A stretch of DNA of 64,000 nucleotides from Apostichopus japonicus (Eukaryota; Echinodermata; Holothuroidea; Aspidochirotida; Stichopodidae): contig NC_092568.1 of the NCBI RefSeq assembly GCF_037975245.1, positions 37,784,501-37,848,500 of the forward strand, written 5' to 3'. This document shows, in pieces, positions 41,201 through 53,624 of the stretch. How positions within the stretch are numbered: the stretch's first letter is position 1; every line of letters starts with the position of its first letter. The position numbers and the translations under genes were made by a program. The notes below the pieces were generated by a model. The model made no database searches. It saw only the letters and a list, made by a program, of their open reading frames with translations, and was not told the origin of the DNA.

Positions 41201-44200
41201 ATTTTCTAAAATATTTATAAAACAAAGTTGGGATCATCTTTCTCAAGAAATTTTATTTCTCATAGGTTATAAAATTCTTACAACCAGCCTGTAACTGCAA
41301 AATGGTGTTAAACTGTAAATCCTCATGCTCATACATTTACATAGCTCCCAACTCTTGAGAAGGCAAATGCTGGTCCATGCCACGAATCGCCGTCCTGGGG
41401 GAGGGGTATAAGGGGAGGGGGTGTCCCCCTCCCCTTTTGAATTTTTTTGGAATCCTGGTGATGCCTACATGTAAAATGGTGGCACTTAGAAAGGCTTTTG
41501 TCACCCAAAATTTTCTGAGAAATATGCATTTTTTTGTGTGTAACATCAATAAATTGAATAGTAGAGGATAATTCATTCTTTCCCGTGGCATGAAAATGTT
41601 CGCTGCTCGCCCCAATGAAAAGAAATATAGGCTAATTTGACGTTTAAATGATGCTGTAAAGGAGGTTTTATACTCTATTATGCTAAATGCTAAAGAAATG
41701 ATGGTTGCTAAGTCAAAATTTGATGCAATTTTTTTATGTATACTTGACAATTACAATGCGGTTTTTTCGGACGCTTGTGCGGGTCAGCGGGTTTGGGTGT
41801 TAGAATGCGGGTCTAATTCCCGCGAATTGCGGGTCAGTTGGGAGCTCTGCATTTAATTTTAAACCAGAAAACGAAAAGGTTTAGACTAGTCTACCACTGC
41901 TATTCCTCTCGATTTTTTTAATTTCCAATCATATGATTTAGCGGATGCTCGGAAACACTTTTTCAAGAATATCTGAATATGCTAATGCTTCTGGTGTCAC
42001 CCTGCCTCTCCCCTTCCCCCAGTTAACTGTGAACATCGAAGGAGTGTTATATATGCTTATTCCAAACAAATTTCAAGAATAATTCGGTTTTTCTATTGAC
42101 CACATTTGATTACATATTTATGTTTGCAAATCTCTTCAGCGCACTTCGACCCACAAAAGTTTTTGCCATCTTTTCGGTACCCTGGACTCTAGCCAATAAC
42201 AACGTACTCCCTTCAGAATACCCTCATACAACACTAAAAATGCATTTTCAAGAGAGTCAAAGACCCACTTTTGAACTGCACTCCTTCGCCCTCGATCCCT
42301 CACATGTGATTTTTGTTAAAAGCCTATGTCAACTAAATTTTTTCGGTATAAGGTAATGAGAGGAGAAGATGTGCGGAGTCATGGACATTAGAAATGTGAT
42401 ATTGAGATATAATACTTCACTCATACTCCGGACGCAGGTAGCCCTGGGCTCGGATTTATCCTGGAATGTTTTGGACTCGGACTCGTACTGGCTGGATTCG
42501 GACTTGACTCAACTACAGCTCTAGAAAATAATATTATGACTAAAGAAGACCATCATCATATTTTCTTGCAGAAAATACATAATTGTCGTCAAGACCAACA
42601 GCTACTGATGAGATATTGCAGATATCATTAACGTATGTTAACTAATATAAGAGGATATATGAGAACTTGATGACTGGGCCGCTACTCAGGTAAATGACCA
42701 TGGCGAATCCATATTGTTCCTTTCACGACAAAATTACATGGCTAAGTGGGAAGGGAATTGAACCAAGTTGCCTCGGTGTCACAAATCCTTGGTGATATTA
42801 ATAAAGTGCGCCCTTCTTTTTTAGCTATCTGTGGAAACAAGACTTTATTACTTCTAATTTTCTAATGAATAAATGTATAACGTTTCTTCTTACAGGTGTA
42901 ATGGCTTCAAGCCATTACAATCACAAAGGATCTGGCAGTAATTTTCTCTGTTTGCCGATGCATCCCATATTGAGCCCAAAACCTAAGCCTCAACGCCGCG
43001 GCTCGGACTTTGAACCCCGCGGATGGCCAAGCCCCTCTGCACGCCCTGTTATCATTAATGCACCTATTTATGGAACGGAATACAATGAAGTTCTTCCGAG
43101 CAGTCCGAACATTCTGAACTCCGAAGCTCCATGTGCCGTTTGTCAGGCAACCGGACGACAGACTGTTGTGATGATTCCGGGATCTGTTGAGTGCTTTGGC
43201 GAAGGTGGGTGCTCCCCCTCCACCATTCTCAGTCTTTACCATTGTTTTTGTGAAGTATATTTAGAAGCCAGCGATGGTCACAATAAGTGTCTATTATATG
43301 GATTTTGGCATAGCGGATTAGTTCAGTGACCAGTTTCGGCTACCTTCCAGAAAAGACCCCTATGATGTTGGATTATATCCCATACATGGTTTGACTTCAT
43401 TACGAGGATTATTGCACATGATTTTGATAGGAAGGCATGTGTCGGATTACTTACCCCTTTCCCTTTTGTAGTTTCAATTGCCGTTGTGCTTATTATTTCC
43501 TTAAACTTGTACATGTTTTACTCTTGTTGTTTCAATGCATGTCCGCATGTCCCAGCTCGTGTCTATGTTGTCACCCGATTCCTTGCTCATGTACTTGTTA
43601 TTGGCTTAGTACATGCTATTGACCATACCCATGTTATTGACCAGGTACTTGTTATTGACCATATAGCCTACTTGATATTGACCATGTAGCCTAGTTGTTA
43701 TTGATCTTGTAGCCTACTTGTTATTGACCATGTAGCCTACTTATTATTGGCCAGGTCCTTGTTATTGACCATGCCCTTTTTATTGACCATTTCCTTTTTT
43801 ATTGACCGTGATCCTGCTCCAGTCTATATTCTTCATCTTGCACACATTGTTATTGCTCATGCCCTCGTTCTTTGTATATATGTCTTTGCCCCAGGTTGAT
43901 TTCTTGCTTTTCACCCTCATTGCTCTTTGCGGTTACAAGAATCTCATCCTCTGACCCATTAGCTAGCTTTTGCTTAAATCTTTGCTGTTATCTGTCCACC
44001 TTTGTTGATGGATGCTCTTGCTCGTGTCATGAACAACACACAAACATAGAATAAGGTCATGGAGAAGAAATGCGACACAAGCAAATTCTTTCCCTAGCTC
44101 ATGTTCTGGTTCATTATGTTGCTCGTGTCCTTGCTGTTGTTACTCGTACCTTCTTTTATGAAATATTCGTATACATGGTCATGATCTATGATGACAGTTG

Positions 44201-45204
44201 TCATAGCAAAAGGTGCCATGGTAAAGTTAATGTCCATGAGTAATGAGTTTAGGCGGAGGGAAGGGGGGGGGGGGATTCTTGGTTAGTTGAACGAGGGTGA
44301 CACGTTGAGGGGTGTGCTTGGGTATATAAATTATGTATCTCTTAAATCTGCACATTTGTGTTAAAATAACCCAAACGACTTAGCAGATTTTCTCCACACA
44401 AGGTAGAAGGTATAAAGAGCTTACCTCATTATATGAACTTGTGTCTCCTAAGTCTTCAAATTGAACGGTCATACTAGGTCTACTTAGGTAAACTGTAACT
44501 GTTCTTCCATAACTCCAAGGACCAACATTTAAACTGAGGTCAACGATAAATGTTTACCTGTCCAATATTCTCCTTCTGGGAAGGTGTCATCTGTAGGTAG
44601 CGTGTGTATTGCCATGGAGGTCTGTTTTTACCTCCATGGTATTGCAGACCATTAGAACGTAAAATCAATGCACAAAGTTATAATTAAAGTAAAACGTGAT
44701 TTTTGATGTAGGCCTATAACTTCAAGGGGGAATATTATTTTGTCTTAAGAAAACTGACTGTGGTAACTGAGATCAAGTGTATTATATGGAACGCTTAAAA
44801 ATGTGAAAATTCGTCAACACTCGACCAATATTCTCCAAATTTATACCGTGATAACATGTATCGTGATAACGACTTGTGCCTTGAACACCTTCAGCACCAA
44901 ATATGAGAGGTCAAAGACATGCCGACAAATGTTGACTGCATTTTCTTACATGATATTTTCGTATTGATTTGTAGGGTGGACTCTTGAGTATCGGGGATTC
45001 ATGATGTCATCTCTCTATACTGCTCACAAATCTGAATTCATTTGCGTCGATGACCACGCAGAGGGAATTCATCGTAGCGGAGCGAACAATGAAGAGTCGA
45101 CAATTGTTCCAGTACACGTTAAATGTAGTGCAAGCGGTGGAGGTCTCCCGTGTGCTCCTTACGCTGATGGCCAAGACTTACCTTGCGCCGTGTGTACCCA
45201 GTAA
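35204..45204 (+). CDS. Secreted short-chain collagen C4-like protein (6 exons, complete)
   Basis: Probably an extracellular matrix protein. Exons: 35204-35317, 38630-38684, 39557-39700, 40642-40779, 42896-43204, 44975-45204, all with consensus donors (five of five GT; four of them GTAAG). The sum is 990 nt in phase, 329 residues. It starts with a hydrophobic signal-like segment (IHTIFIFIPFVVTEC). A brief collagen run follows (GDPGPPGPQGFQGMP then GRDGRD, seven Gly-X-Y triplets), then a Pro/Ser linker. The globular domain has GATYIRWGRTTCPT, NFLCLPMHP, YGTEY, APCAVCQATGRQTVVMIPG, SEFICVDDHAE and a cysteine-rich end GGGLPCAPYADG, PCAVCTQ. These motifs match my memory of sponge short-chain collagen C4 and its relatives in other invertebrates. 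The collagen run is much shorter than in that family. Confidence 0.88.
41002..41130 (-). mobile_element. Degenerate hAT-MITE-related fragment
   Basis: On the minus strand it reads GCACCAAATTGCATCTGAGG, then AAAGGGGAGGGGGCACCCCC and TCCCCTTAGACCCCTCCCCC, as in the interior and 3' part of the elements at 32399 and 51338. It ends near CCCTGGATCCGCTAGTGG, a decayed hAT-like terminus. It lies in an intron of the collagen-like gene. Confidence 0.6.
41370..41545 (-). mobile_element. Second degenerate hAT-MITE-related fragment
   Basis: Plus-strand GGGGGAGGGGTATAAGGGGA and GGGGGTGTCCCCCTCCCCTT match, in inverse orientation, the TCCCCTTAGACCCCTCCCCC block of the element at 51338. A diverged tail follows. 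The termini are eroded and no target duplication was found. It sits about 250 bp from the fragment at 41002. Confidence 0.5.
43585..43850 (+). repeat. Degenerate minisatellite in collagen-like intron 5
   Basis: Irregular repeats of CTTGTTATTGACCATGTAGC and shorter TTATTGACCAT variants with a spacing of about 15-35 bp. No coding meaning. Confidence 0.7.
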
Positions 45205-45449
45205 TGAACACTGATGGCTTTAACAGCGTACAAAACCATCCCGACAACTTAATTGTTTACTTCATAATTGATATTTCAGTGAAATTCAATGTTCTTTTTT
45301 TTCTTTCTTACCTAAAGACGAATTAACATTTAACATGCAATACCAGAGATCGATGGTTAGGTAAATTACACGATGGATTTTTGAGAAAAAAAGAGTGACA
45401 AAGTGAGCCTCAACTGGGTTCACTTGTATGTATGTATGTATGTATATGT

Positions 45450-45540
45450 GATCTTCCCGCAAGCAGGAACTCGCGAAAGAAGCCATTGAGGCTTATAGAC
45501 TCGCAAGCTGACCGAAGCCAATCTCTCGGCACACATCCAT
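45450..45540 (-). mobile_element. Truncated SINE body
   Basis: GATCTTCCCGCAAGCAGGAA, CTCGCGAAAGAAGCC and GCAAGCTGACCGAAGCCAAT match the body of the tRNA-derived SINE at 58833-59058 (GATCCTCCTGCAAGCAGGAA, ATCGCGAAGAAGCC, ACAAGCTGACCGAAGGCAGT). The tRNA-like head is missing. A TATG repeat (45426-45448) adjoins what would be the SINE 3' tail on the minus strand. Confidence 0.7.
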
Positions 45541-47559
45541 AATAAACTCAAATATACAGGGTTATTTTAGTTCTAGAAGTGAAAGCGCAACAGATAACAG
45601 GCTAAGCAAGTTTATGCATATTGGTAGCACACATTTAGTAAAAGTTGCATTTCATATACGGTGAAGGGCTCATATTGAACTGTACCAATAAATAAAGAAC
45701 GCAGCATGACCTTTGTCTCCTCTAGCTTTTCTGAAACCGACGACGGTGACTGTCCGAGGACGGTTTCGAAATAAAGCAACACGAGCAGCAACTGGTTTAT
45801 AACTACGGCTACAATATATACTCGAAGGCGTAAGAGGGAATTTCTGATTGTTGTACACTCTTCGACTGGGAGTGTATACGGGGAGAGAGAGAGGGGGTTC
45901 TGCGAAACCCTAGGAAGTATCATCATTTGCAAACACGGTTCTTATTCTCAGGTTTTTGTTTAAAGGAAGTACGTGTCAGAAAGAGCCCCTTAGCCCTAGA
46001 CTAGTGGGGATGGGGGGGGCATGAGCGAAACTTCGGGCGGATGCTAAAGCGTGTGAACATATTTTTTGTTCTGTCGTAGCAATTTTGAAGCCCCAAAACA
46101 CATGTTAGAAAGAGCAATTAATGTCTCTCTAAAAATGGAATGTAAACCTTGGTGAAATGTCCAGGGTGGGTTTCAATTGCAGCCTTTACAGATATTCCTG
46201 TTTGTTGTAGCGAAGTCTACAGCACAAAAATACATGTTAATAGAAGGAATTAAATTTCTCTGGAATGTATTTCAAAGTCGCCGCCGGGGTTGAAAGGGCA
46301 ACACACCCATGCAGAAGCTGTAGCATTTTGAGATACTTCGTTTATCTCGTAGTGATTTTGAGGCACAAAAGTAGGCCTATATATTATTTGTTATTATTTA
46401 CAAATTATTGAGGGTTTCCCCTTATACCTCTGACCCACGTTCCTACACGTACCTGTCATACCATTTGTTACCAACTTCACTACGCATACAATCCGCTGTT
46501 TCTTTGATCCATTTCAAGCTGATCCTAATTTGGGAAGTGCAAACGTAAGAGGAAACAGAGAGAACGACTTTTGTATTCATTTCTAGTCTATAATTTTTAC
46601 GTTCATAGGTGTGAATCCTCGCAAATTTCGGCTCCGAGTTTTGACCGACTTTGTATCAATTTTGGATTTGCACAGGGTGCTCCTCCCACCCCCCCCCCCC
46701 CCCCACCCCCACTGAATGTACATAGTATACCTGTACCGAGTTCTAAGGTACAGGCCTAGTGAAAATGAGGAGCATAGGCCTAAATCTAGCCTACGCTAAA
46801 CGTGGATTGCCCTCTTGTTTCCCATTTCATTTAACAGAGTTATGTTCAAAGGTTATAGCACCATGACTGATCTCTTCAGTAAGGCAGAATATGTCACCAA
46901 AACAGGACTAGCATTGGTAAAATACAGGTGGCAAAAAACCTACAGTGGATTAACGACCTTCCTCATTCTGGACGCAGAAATACTAAATCGGCTACGATGA
47001 AGCTTTGGTCTGCGCATGCACACCTCTTTTTGTACCCGTTGCTACATGCATGCAAACAGCTGTATTCATGTCAACGATTTTGTATACAGTGCCTATAGGC
47101 GCGGCGCTAGATTGATGACTCCTATATTTTTCACACACAAAAACGGGCAGCCAGTACACGCGCGCGTCAGCAGACGTACGTTTTTGACAAAAGAATTTCT
47201 TGCAGCACGTTCGTTTACACTGATGAAGCCAACTTGCACGTATACGCGTGGATATTAGTTTGACTGTTCTTTTCGTAAAACTGCTTTGTCGGGCTTCCAA
47301 TATGGCTAACAACACTTTCTTCGTAGTACAGAAGAGGAACAGTAAGAGCAAGAATAAAATAACCCAGATCAGGGACATAGCTAGACTTCTGGTTTGAGGT
47401 GTGCCCAATGCTTTTCGCCAATAGTTTTCCAGGGAGATGGGGCAGTAATTACCTATTTCTGAAATGTGTGGGAGGGAGAGGGCATGGAAATTATTGGGGA
47501 GGGAAGCAACGCAGAAGCACACCGGAAGATATCAATTCATTTGCAGGTATGATGTAACA

Positions 47560-47880
47560 TATATGAGCTCTACAATGAAACCAACCAAACACCTTGGTCA
47601 TCCATCCTCGAACATAAAAGATTGGGATATTTCGGTCATGTAGCAAGACTCCAGGAGGACGCTCCAGCAAAGGTTGCTTTAAGAGAAGCATTGAGACATA
47701 CTGCTAAACCAGTAGGAAGGTCCGTGACTACCTTGCTTGGAAAAATAAAGTCGCAATTTAAGGACGTTAACATTAACAATTTCGAGGAAGCAATAAACCT
47801 TGCGCAAGATCGTGATACGTGGCGGAGGTTAATCACTGAGCATGTCGGATAGACGAGACTCAACTTACTACTACTACCGT
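47560..47880 (+). pseudogene. 3' end of a non-LTR retrotransposon (LINE), 5' truncated
   Basis: An open frame ends at 47852 and includes ILEHKRLGYFGHVARLQED, then AKVALREALRHTAKPVGR and DRDTWRRLITEHVG before a stop. The LGYFGHVARL and RDTWRRLI blocks are typical of the end of LINE reverse-transcriptase proteins, after the polymerase domain. A TAC trinucleotide run (about 47864-47876) follows and probably marks the 3' tail. Everything upstream is missing, so it is a dead insertion. It cannot be placed in a clade from this fragment. Confidence 0.8.
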
Positions 47881-48325
47881 AGGCCTACTATGTAGGCCCT
47901 AACATATATTTTATGCATATTCCTAATTATGCGGCAAAAAACAAAATTAAAAAGAACACCACGGTTTCAATTTCATTCAGAAATCAAGTATAGAGTCTTC
48001 GGTGATGTAACTTATTCTGGTTAAACTTTGCTTTCAATAACTAACAAAACAAGTAGCCTATATATCTAGCATCTTCGCGCTATACAAAATCTTTGGATTC
48101 ATGTAGCTGCGCACGTGACTGAATAGTATTTTAAGATGAGACGCGCACGGAATGAATTTTGCGCGCTTGGCAAGCTCATCACATGCATATCATCTGCACA
48201 GTAGGCCTACTAGTGATAACGTCCAGTACATCAATACATTCTAATACTTAAAAGAAATAGACATGAAGGCTGAAGAAGTAATTCATCCTTTTCATAAATC
48301 GAAGCTTCATTGAGACAATAATCTC

Positions 48326-50674
48326 ATGGGGAATGTCTTAAGTCGTGGCAGATCGGTGCTAAGACTCGATCAGGGTTCATACGACATCAGTGAAGCAGAG
48401 AAGCAAGATTCGTTTACTCGTTGGTTGCAAGATCCATCCAAATCACCACCGAAACACACGGTAGACGTTGGCATGGACTTGTACTTCCAGCGAGGTAAGT
48501 ATGATGGTTTTGACCATGTGCAGATTCCCACCCAATAGTAGAATGAATTACACTTCGGGGAGTTTCGAAACAATGATTTTACTAACTTTGCGCATACGTT
48601 GAAGTTAACTGTATAATTCCGCTAATTTGATGTAACAATACACGAACGTGTCTTAAAATACAACATGGATGATTTCTATATTCACTGTGGCAAGTTTGGT
48701 CCTTTTCGTTACGACTTTGTAGAGTAAACTTGTTGTTTGGAAAAGTGGTTACAATTTGACTTACGAACATGGTTACTGTATACAGTGTCTTAATTATGTC
48801 AGTACAGCTTCATATGTATAACACGTTAACATAATTACCGTACACCACCATACGCTGCTATGAAAATTGTTACTTTCTGATGTTCTTCGTATATAAACTA
48901 CGTTCTGCGGTTTGCGGTAACCTGTCGTTGCTGGAAGCAAACATGATCCTTTGAGAGATAACAGCCTAATGAAGATATTCTTGATTTTCCTCTGTGATTT
49001 ATTTTATCCCGCAACAATGTTATTTCATTCGTTGTAGGGTCGCCAAAAAAAAAAATCCTGACATGATCATTCGTTGAAGTTCACGGTAAAATTCCGATAT
49101 AGGCCTATGGGTGAAATATATATATATATGTCATTCCTTGTTGCAATTTTAGGCGTTATCGGGTTGTGTAGATTTCAACTGCGTTCGAAGAACGTGTTTT
49201 AATTTGGCATTCAAAAACGGCAACGAAGAGTCAAATGTGTATAACATTACGTAGAGTCACAAGAAACAACATGCGAATGTATTATACTACCGTACCGCGC
49301 TATTGTAAACAATACTTTAAGGTGGATTTAATACTTCTGTAGTTTCTAGTTTAATACACTTATCTTTTCTCTCATTTCCATTGCATGTCGGACCAAACAT
49401 CAGACGTGGTCGGTAATAACAGGTGTTCAGGCTCTATAAGTGGACTTTTAGTACCCACCAACATCAGTCAAACATTACTGGTAAAATAAATGATTTTTGT
49501 AGTTAAGATACGATGACCCTCTTACGAATTTTCACATCGCGACACAATTTAAAAATCATTATAATCATCAGTACCGTTTTACCTCTAAATATGTTACTAC
49601 TGTTCCATAGCAAAAAGTGAAAGAGAACGGTGAATTAAAATATTAATAAATCCATGCATTACTATCATATTTATAGTCAACTCTGAAGATGACATATTTG
49701 GTAAGGTCTGTACCAAATTTGGAGTAATGTGTCCTGCAAAAAGTATATACTGAAATGATGAGTCGGGTCGGGTTCAGTCGTACAGTGTGCGGTGAGTTTT
49801 AGTAATTCTAACAGCAACCTCTTGATTAAAAATGGAGGGCAAATTTGTATTTTTCTTCATCTGTTGCAATCAAGCTATGAAACAAACTTGGAAATTCATT
49901 TCAGTTCGTATGTTTACGAGCTCAATCACACGAATAATTAAAATAAAGAACAGAAGAAGAGAAAGTAGGCTATACAATTTTCATATTTTTTCTTTCCTAT
50001 AGGATCCTTGATGGGGACTTGATTGTCCCTCCTGATCCTTTTTTTCTACTAAACATACACGAGTCTTTTTTTTTTTTTAGGTTCCTGGCTCCGTACCTCC
50101 TAGATGGCCATCTAGATCCTCAAATCATGCACCAGCTGCTTCAATCTTGCCGAGACAAGGTCAGCAAACATCATTAGTAAACAGAGAACATACGGCCAGA
50201 CGTCGACCTCAATGGCCAGTAAAGGAACGAACTAGAGAGTCCACATCTGATAGGCAACCAGACAGAAAGACAAATTCAAATAAAAACCGTTCCAAAATGT
50301 CATCTTCACAAAATCACAAAAAGCGTCGAAATAGAAAAGTAGTACCTCGTGAAGGTTTAAATGAGGCTGTACCTGCTGAGAGTAACCCTCGTGACCAACC
50401 CAGTGACGGTCTTGCGCATGCACCGACGGTTGTGGATAATATCCGGCATACGGGGAGACGCAAGCCAACCTCTAACAACTTTGAAATACCATGGGTATCT
50501 AGTGAGAAGGATGGCGCTCACCAAGGTACAGGCGCAGATCCCAATACTTCTTCTGCAAGACCTGAAAGATCACGTGGATCGAAGCAGGCGAAGGTACCCG
50601 ACGCAACTGGGGCCAGTGATCACGAAGAACGTACGTCGTCAAGCAAAGAGAAAGTTGAACGACGTCATCGCTAA
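48326..50674 (+). CDS. Uncertain two-exon gene: myristoylation-type N terminus and basic disordered C terminus
   Basis: Exon 1 (48326-48494) opens MGNVLSRG, which fits the N-myristoylation pattern MGxxxS, and continues with SEAEKQDSFTRWLQDPSK to a consensus donor (CGAG|GTAAGT), leaving phase 1. A strong acceptor (twelve T then AG, at 50080) precedes an open frame of 198 codons (50081-50674) rich in Arg, Lys, Ser, Pro and Gln, and apparently disordered. That frame needs phase-0 entry, so the two do not join directly. Joined at phase 1 from the same AG, translation stops after a few codons. An AG at 50103 would add a short DGHLDPQIMHQLLQSCRDKV tail before a stop. An unseen middle exon is the simplest solution. 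I recognise no family. Confidence 0.4.
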
Positions 50675-51337
50675 ATCCCGGCACGACTTCAATTATTTCA
50701 ACTTGTATCACAATAAAATACTCAAGTTGCAGGACAATGTAGATATTATGAATTTGATGTTGTTTACGTTGAATGTACATTTCATAGCTCCGTTCGTGAT
50801 TACACAGAAATGGCAACCCAAGTAGAAGAGAAATGGGTGCTTGAAAACATAATTCGAAAGTAATGTCAACGTGCACTTTCTTTTGGCCTCTACCAACCCC
50901 CTGCCCCCCCCCCCCACAAAAAGCCGTAACAGATGATATGAAAAGATCAAGAGACATTGTTATTCCCTTAGCCTATAATGCATCAATGGCTACTTAACTG
51001 GAGAGAGCTGCAAACCCCTCTCCTTATATAAGAAATAAAGCTCATACAAAAAACTTGAAAAATGCCCGCATTTGCACATGATACTCTCCCATGTGGCTAT
51101 GGAATACTATTTATCCCCCCCCCCCCCGCACCTGCGTTTAATTCCTGTTACACTTCAGGTGCATACAATATCCTATTTAATTATATTATCTCATTCCAAC
51201 GATTCCAGGTTTTAACCCATACAAAAGCATGCCAAACAACTTGAACATTTAATGGGTACATAAAAAATGTTGACAATAGCTTTCAAATCAGGGCTCAACT
51301 TGATAACAAACTTTGATGATCATAATAGGCATTGTTG

Positions 51338-51700
51338 CAAGGGCGTAGGAACCGGGGGGGCTGGGGGGGCGCCAGCCCCCAGTGAAAAATATGGGGGGAG
51401 CGGAAGTATCGTTCCGCCCCCCCGCTCCGCAAGTCAGAAAACCCCTTTTTCATTTCCAAATGAGAAAAAAATCTCATTTGAAGCACCAAATTGCATCTAA
51501 GGCCAGGTGAAAATGCAAAATTCTTTACAAAATGGAGTGGGTGTTGAAGTGTGCTATATTGCACCAAATTGCATCTGAGGCCACCTGGAAATGCAAAAAA
51601 ATTCCAAAGGGGAGGGGGACACCCCTCCCCTTAGACCCCTCCCCCAGGCCGGCCATCAGTCTTCAGCCCCCCCACTCAAAAGTACCTTCCTACGCCACTG
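51338..51700 (+). mobile_element. Non-autonomous hAT-type MITE, copy 2, with 8-bp target duplication
   Basis: Same orientation and near-identical sequence to the element at 32399-32752, with the same termini CAAGGGCGTAGGAA and inverted CAGTGGCGTAGGAA. The flanking 8-mers CATTGTTG are identical (51330-51337 and 51701-51708). Copy 2 keeps GGGGAGGGGGACACCCCTCC, which is shorter in copy 1. No transposase frame. Confidence 0.92.
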
Positions 51701-53624
51701 CATTGTTGCATCTATTCTGGGTTCTGTGAGTTTGTGTGAGATACTGTATTACTTGCATTGAGCGTTCTAATCGATAGTGACAAATCCGTCTCTTTCATAA
51801 CAATCTCTCTCTCCTGGTCTTCTGTAACATCAAACTGAGCCACTGTAATAGTTTGGCATTAAATTTGTCACAACTTGGTGGTCATTAACAAACTCAACAA
51901 TGAAAGAAAATATTTGGTATCCTGGAAACATAATCTGGAACTTTTAATCTACCAAACTATAGCTTTAGGAACAAATGAAATGATGGGGTAAAATCTGCTA
52001 CAGTTTTAGAGTAAATAAACCATTAATGATTAGCAATTCCCCAATTTAAGAGTAACAAGTGGTTGACATATCAACCTTTTAGATCAAAATCATTTCATGG
52101 CTCGGGCAGAAAAGTGAAATCTTACAAGTAATTACAGTATTTTGTGTGATTTATTTCTTCACTAATTTTCTGCAGCATCTGCAATATTGATTTATGATAG
52201 TTATTTATGAGACCATTAGGAACACTTTCTGGTCAACATTCCTGAGCTACATTAGGGAGATTCCAACAACTTTGAGGTGCTCCAACCCCCCCTCCCCCCT
52301 CCCCCCCCATTCCTCTCTCACCCAAAACAACCCTTCCACCATATGAACCCTTCCCAGAACATCCAAGCCAGTCACTGACGAGAAAACTGCATGATTTAAT
52401 GGCAGAGTTCATGTTACAGCTGATTCCAGCCATATCCAGTGATTTTCATGCCTCAACCACTGCATGACTTCAGTGGTATTAACACTACGGGAGAAACTTC
52501 GCCAAATAAGTTTGAGTCACATTCTAAATCTAGTGACTGGAGTCACGACTCCTCACAACACTGATAAATTATGACTCTGCGAATTCTAATTCTTGACTCT
52601 GCTTCTTTTCACATACCATCACAAGAATAAAAGAAGTGAGGCAAGCAATTTAAATTACTCATATTTTATTTTGCTTCTTAGAAACATGATTTCAAGGTGA
52701 ATGGTTAAACAAGCAAAATGCTAACCGAAACAGTCAAGGCAATATGAAATGAAATAATCTCATTAAATAATCTGTAATACTTCTTAGTTTGATTATGAAG
52801 AATATCACCATGGCCTTCATGTGGTGCTTAGTGTGTGAGAAACATTAAGAAAACAGTCATCATCATAAAATGTTTGCAGTATTTTTCAATACTTACTGCA
52901 AGTTTATATATCTGTAGCTCTGAATAGTGAATACAAATATTTGGATGAAAATGAGCATCATTTGCAATTATTTATGGTTTGGTAACAGGCAGGATTTGAA
53001 CTAAAAAAGTTGAGTAGATGTGAATAAAGTGATTCAGCATTTATAATTTCAAATCAAGACCATCCCATATAGATTGTGGCCAATTCAATACACGTATCCT
53101 TCCCCCCTTCCCCATCCTCACAGCCGCCCACCCCTCCTCATGCACTTCAAGGTAAATCACAAATATTTGAAGTAAAATTTGTAGAAATAAAATGATGTGG
53201 CTTTCACCCATATTTTCATTAAAATACAGAAATCTTAAACACAGACTATGAGCACCATGAAATAGCTACCAAGGAGGGCAATATGCTGCTGGTAATAATT
53301 CAAACTGCTCCGCCCTATTTCTAACATTTTTACAGAGGAAAATGGAAGCCAAACTAACTATTCACCTAAAACATAACAAGTGATGCTGGTGCAACAATTC
53401 CCATCTGATGTTTTCAGCACCATTCCCAGATTCAAGGTTATTCAATAAACTGGACACTCAACCTCAGAGAATCACAGCTAGGATGTTAGGGCCCATCAAT
53501 CCCCTTCTCCAACTAAATCAATACAACATATGATCTCACACTAAAACCATATGATTAGATTATTGTGCACATTCCAATATGATTGCCAGTTGCAAGGCCT
53601 TCACTGGTCCAGTCTCAAGGGGGC

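Larger units (their letters stand above)
45205..48325. other. Intergenic region with SINE and LINE fragments
   Basis: No host gene is supported. Apart from the SINE remnant and LINE end listed separately, it holds a diverged duplication near 46070-46370 (two or three copies sharing TGTCTCTCTAAAAATGGAAT-like or TTTCTCTGGAATGT blocks after an ATGTTAGAAAGAGCAATTAA-like block) and an 18-base C tract at about 46690. The open frame at 46992-47522 on the minus strand has no recognisable domain. Confidence 0.5.

Noticed and set aside
45612-45932. 106-codon minus-strand frame with a hydrophobic segment
   Set aside because: The region contains a GAAACCG to CGGTTTC inverted motif typical of repeats; no domain or exon structure supports a gene.
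46992-47522. 176-codon minus-strand frame
   Set aside because: No domain, signal or splice context is recognisable, and composition looks random. It may be chance.
50361-50957. Overlapping 154-codon plus-strand and 152-codon minus-strand frames
   Set aside because: They overlap the frame that follows the strong acceptor at 50080; the latter starts at a splice site and runs longer, so these are taken as shadows.
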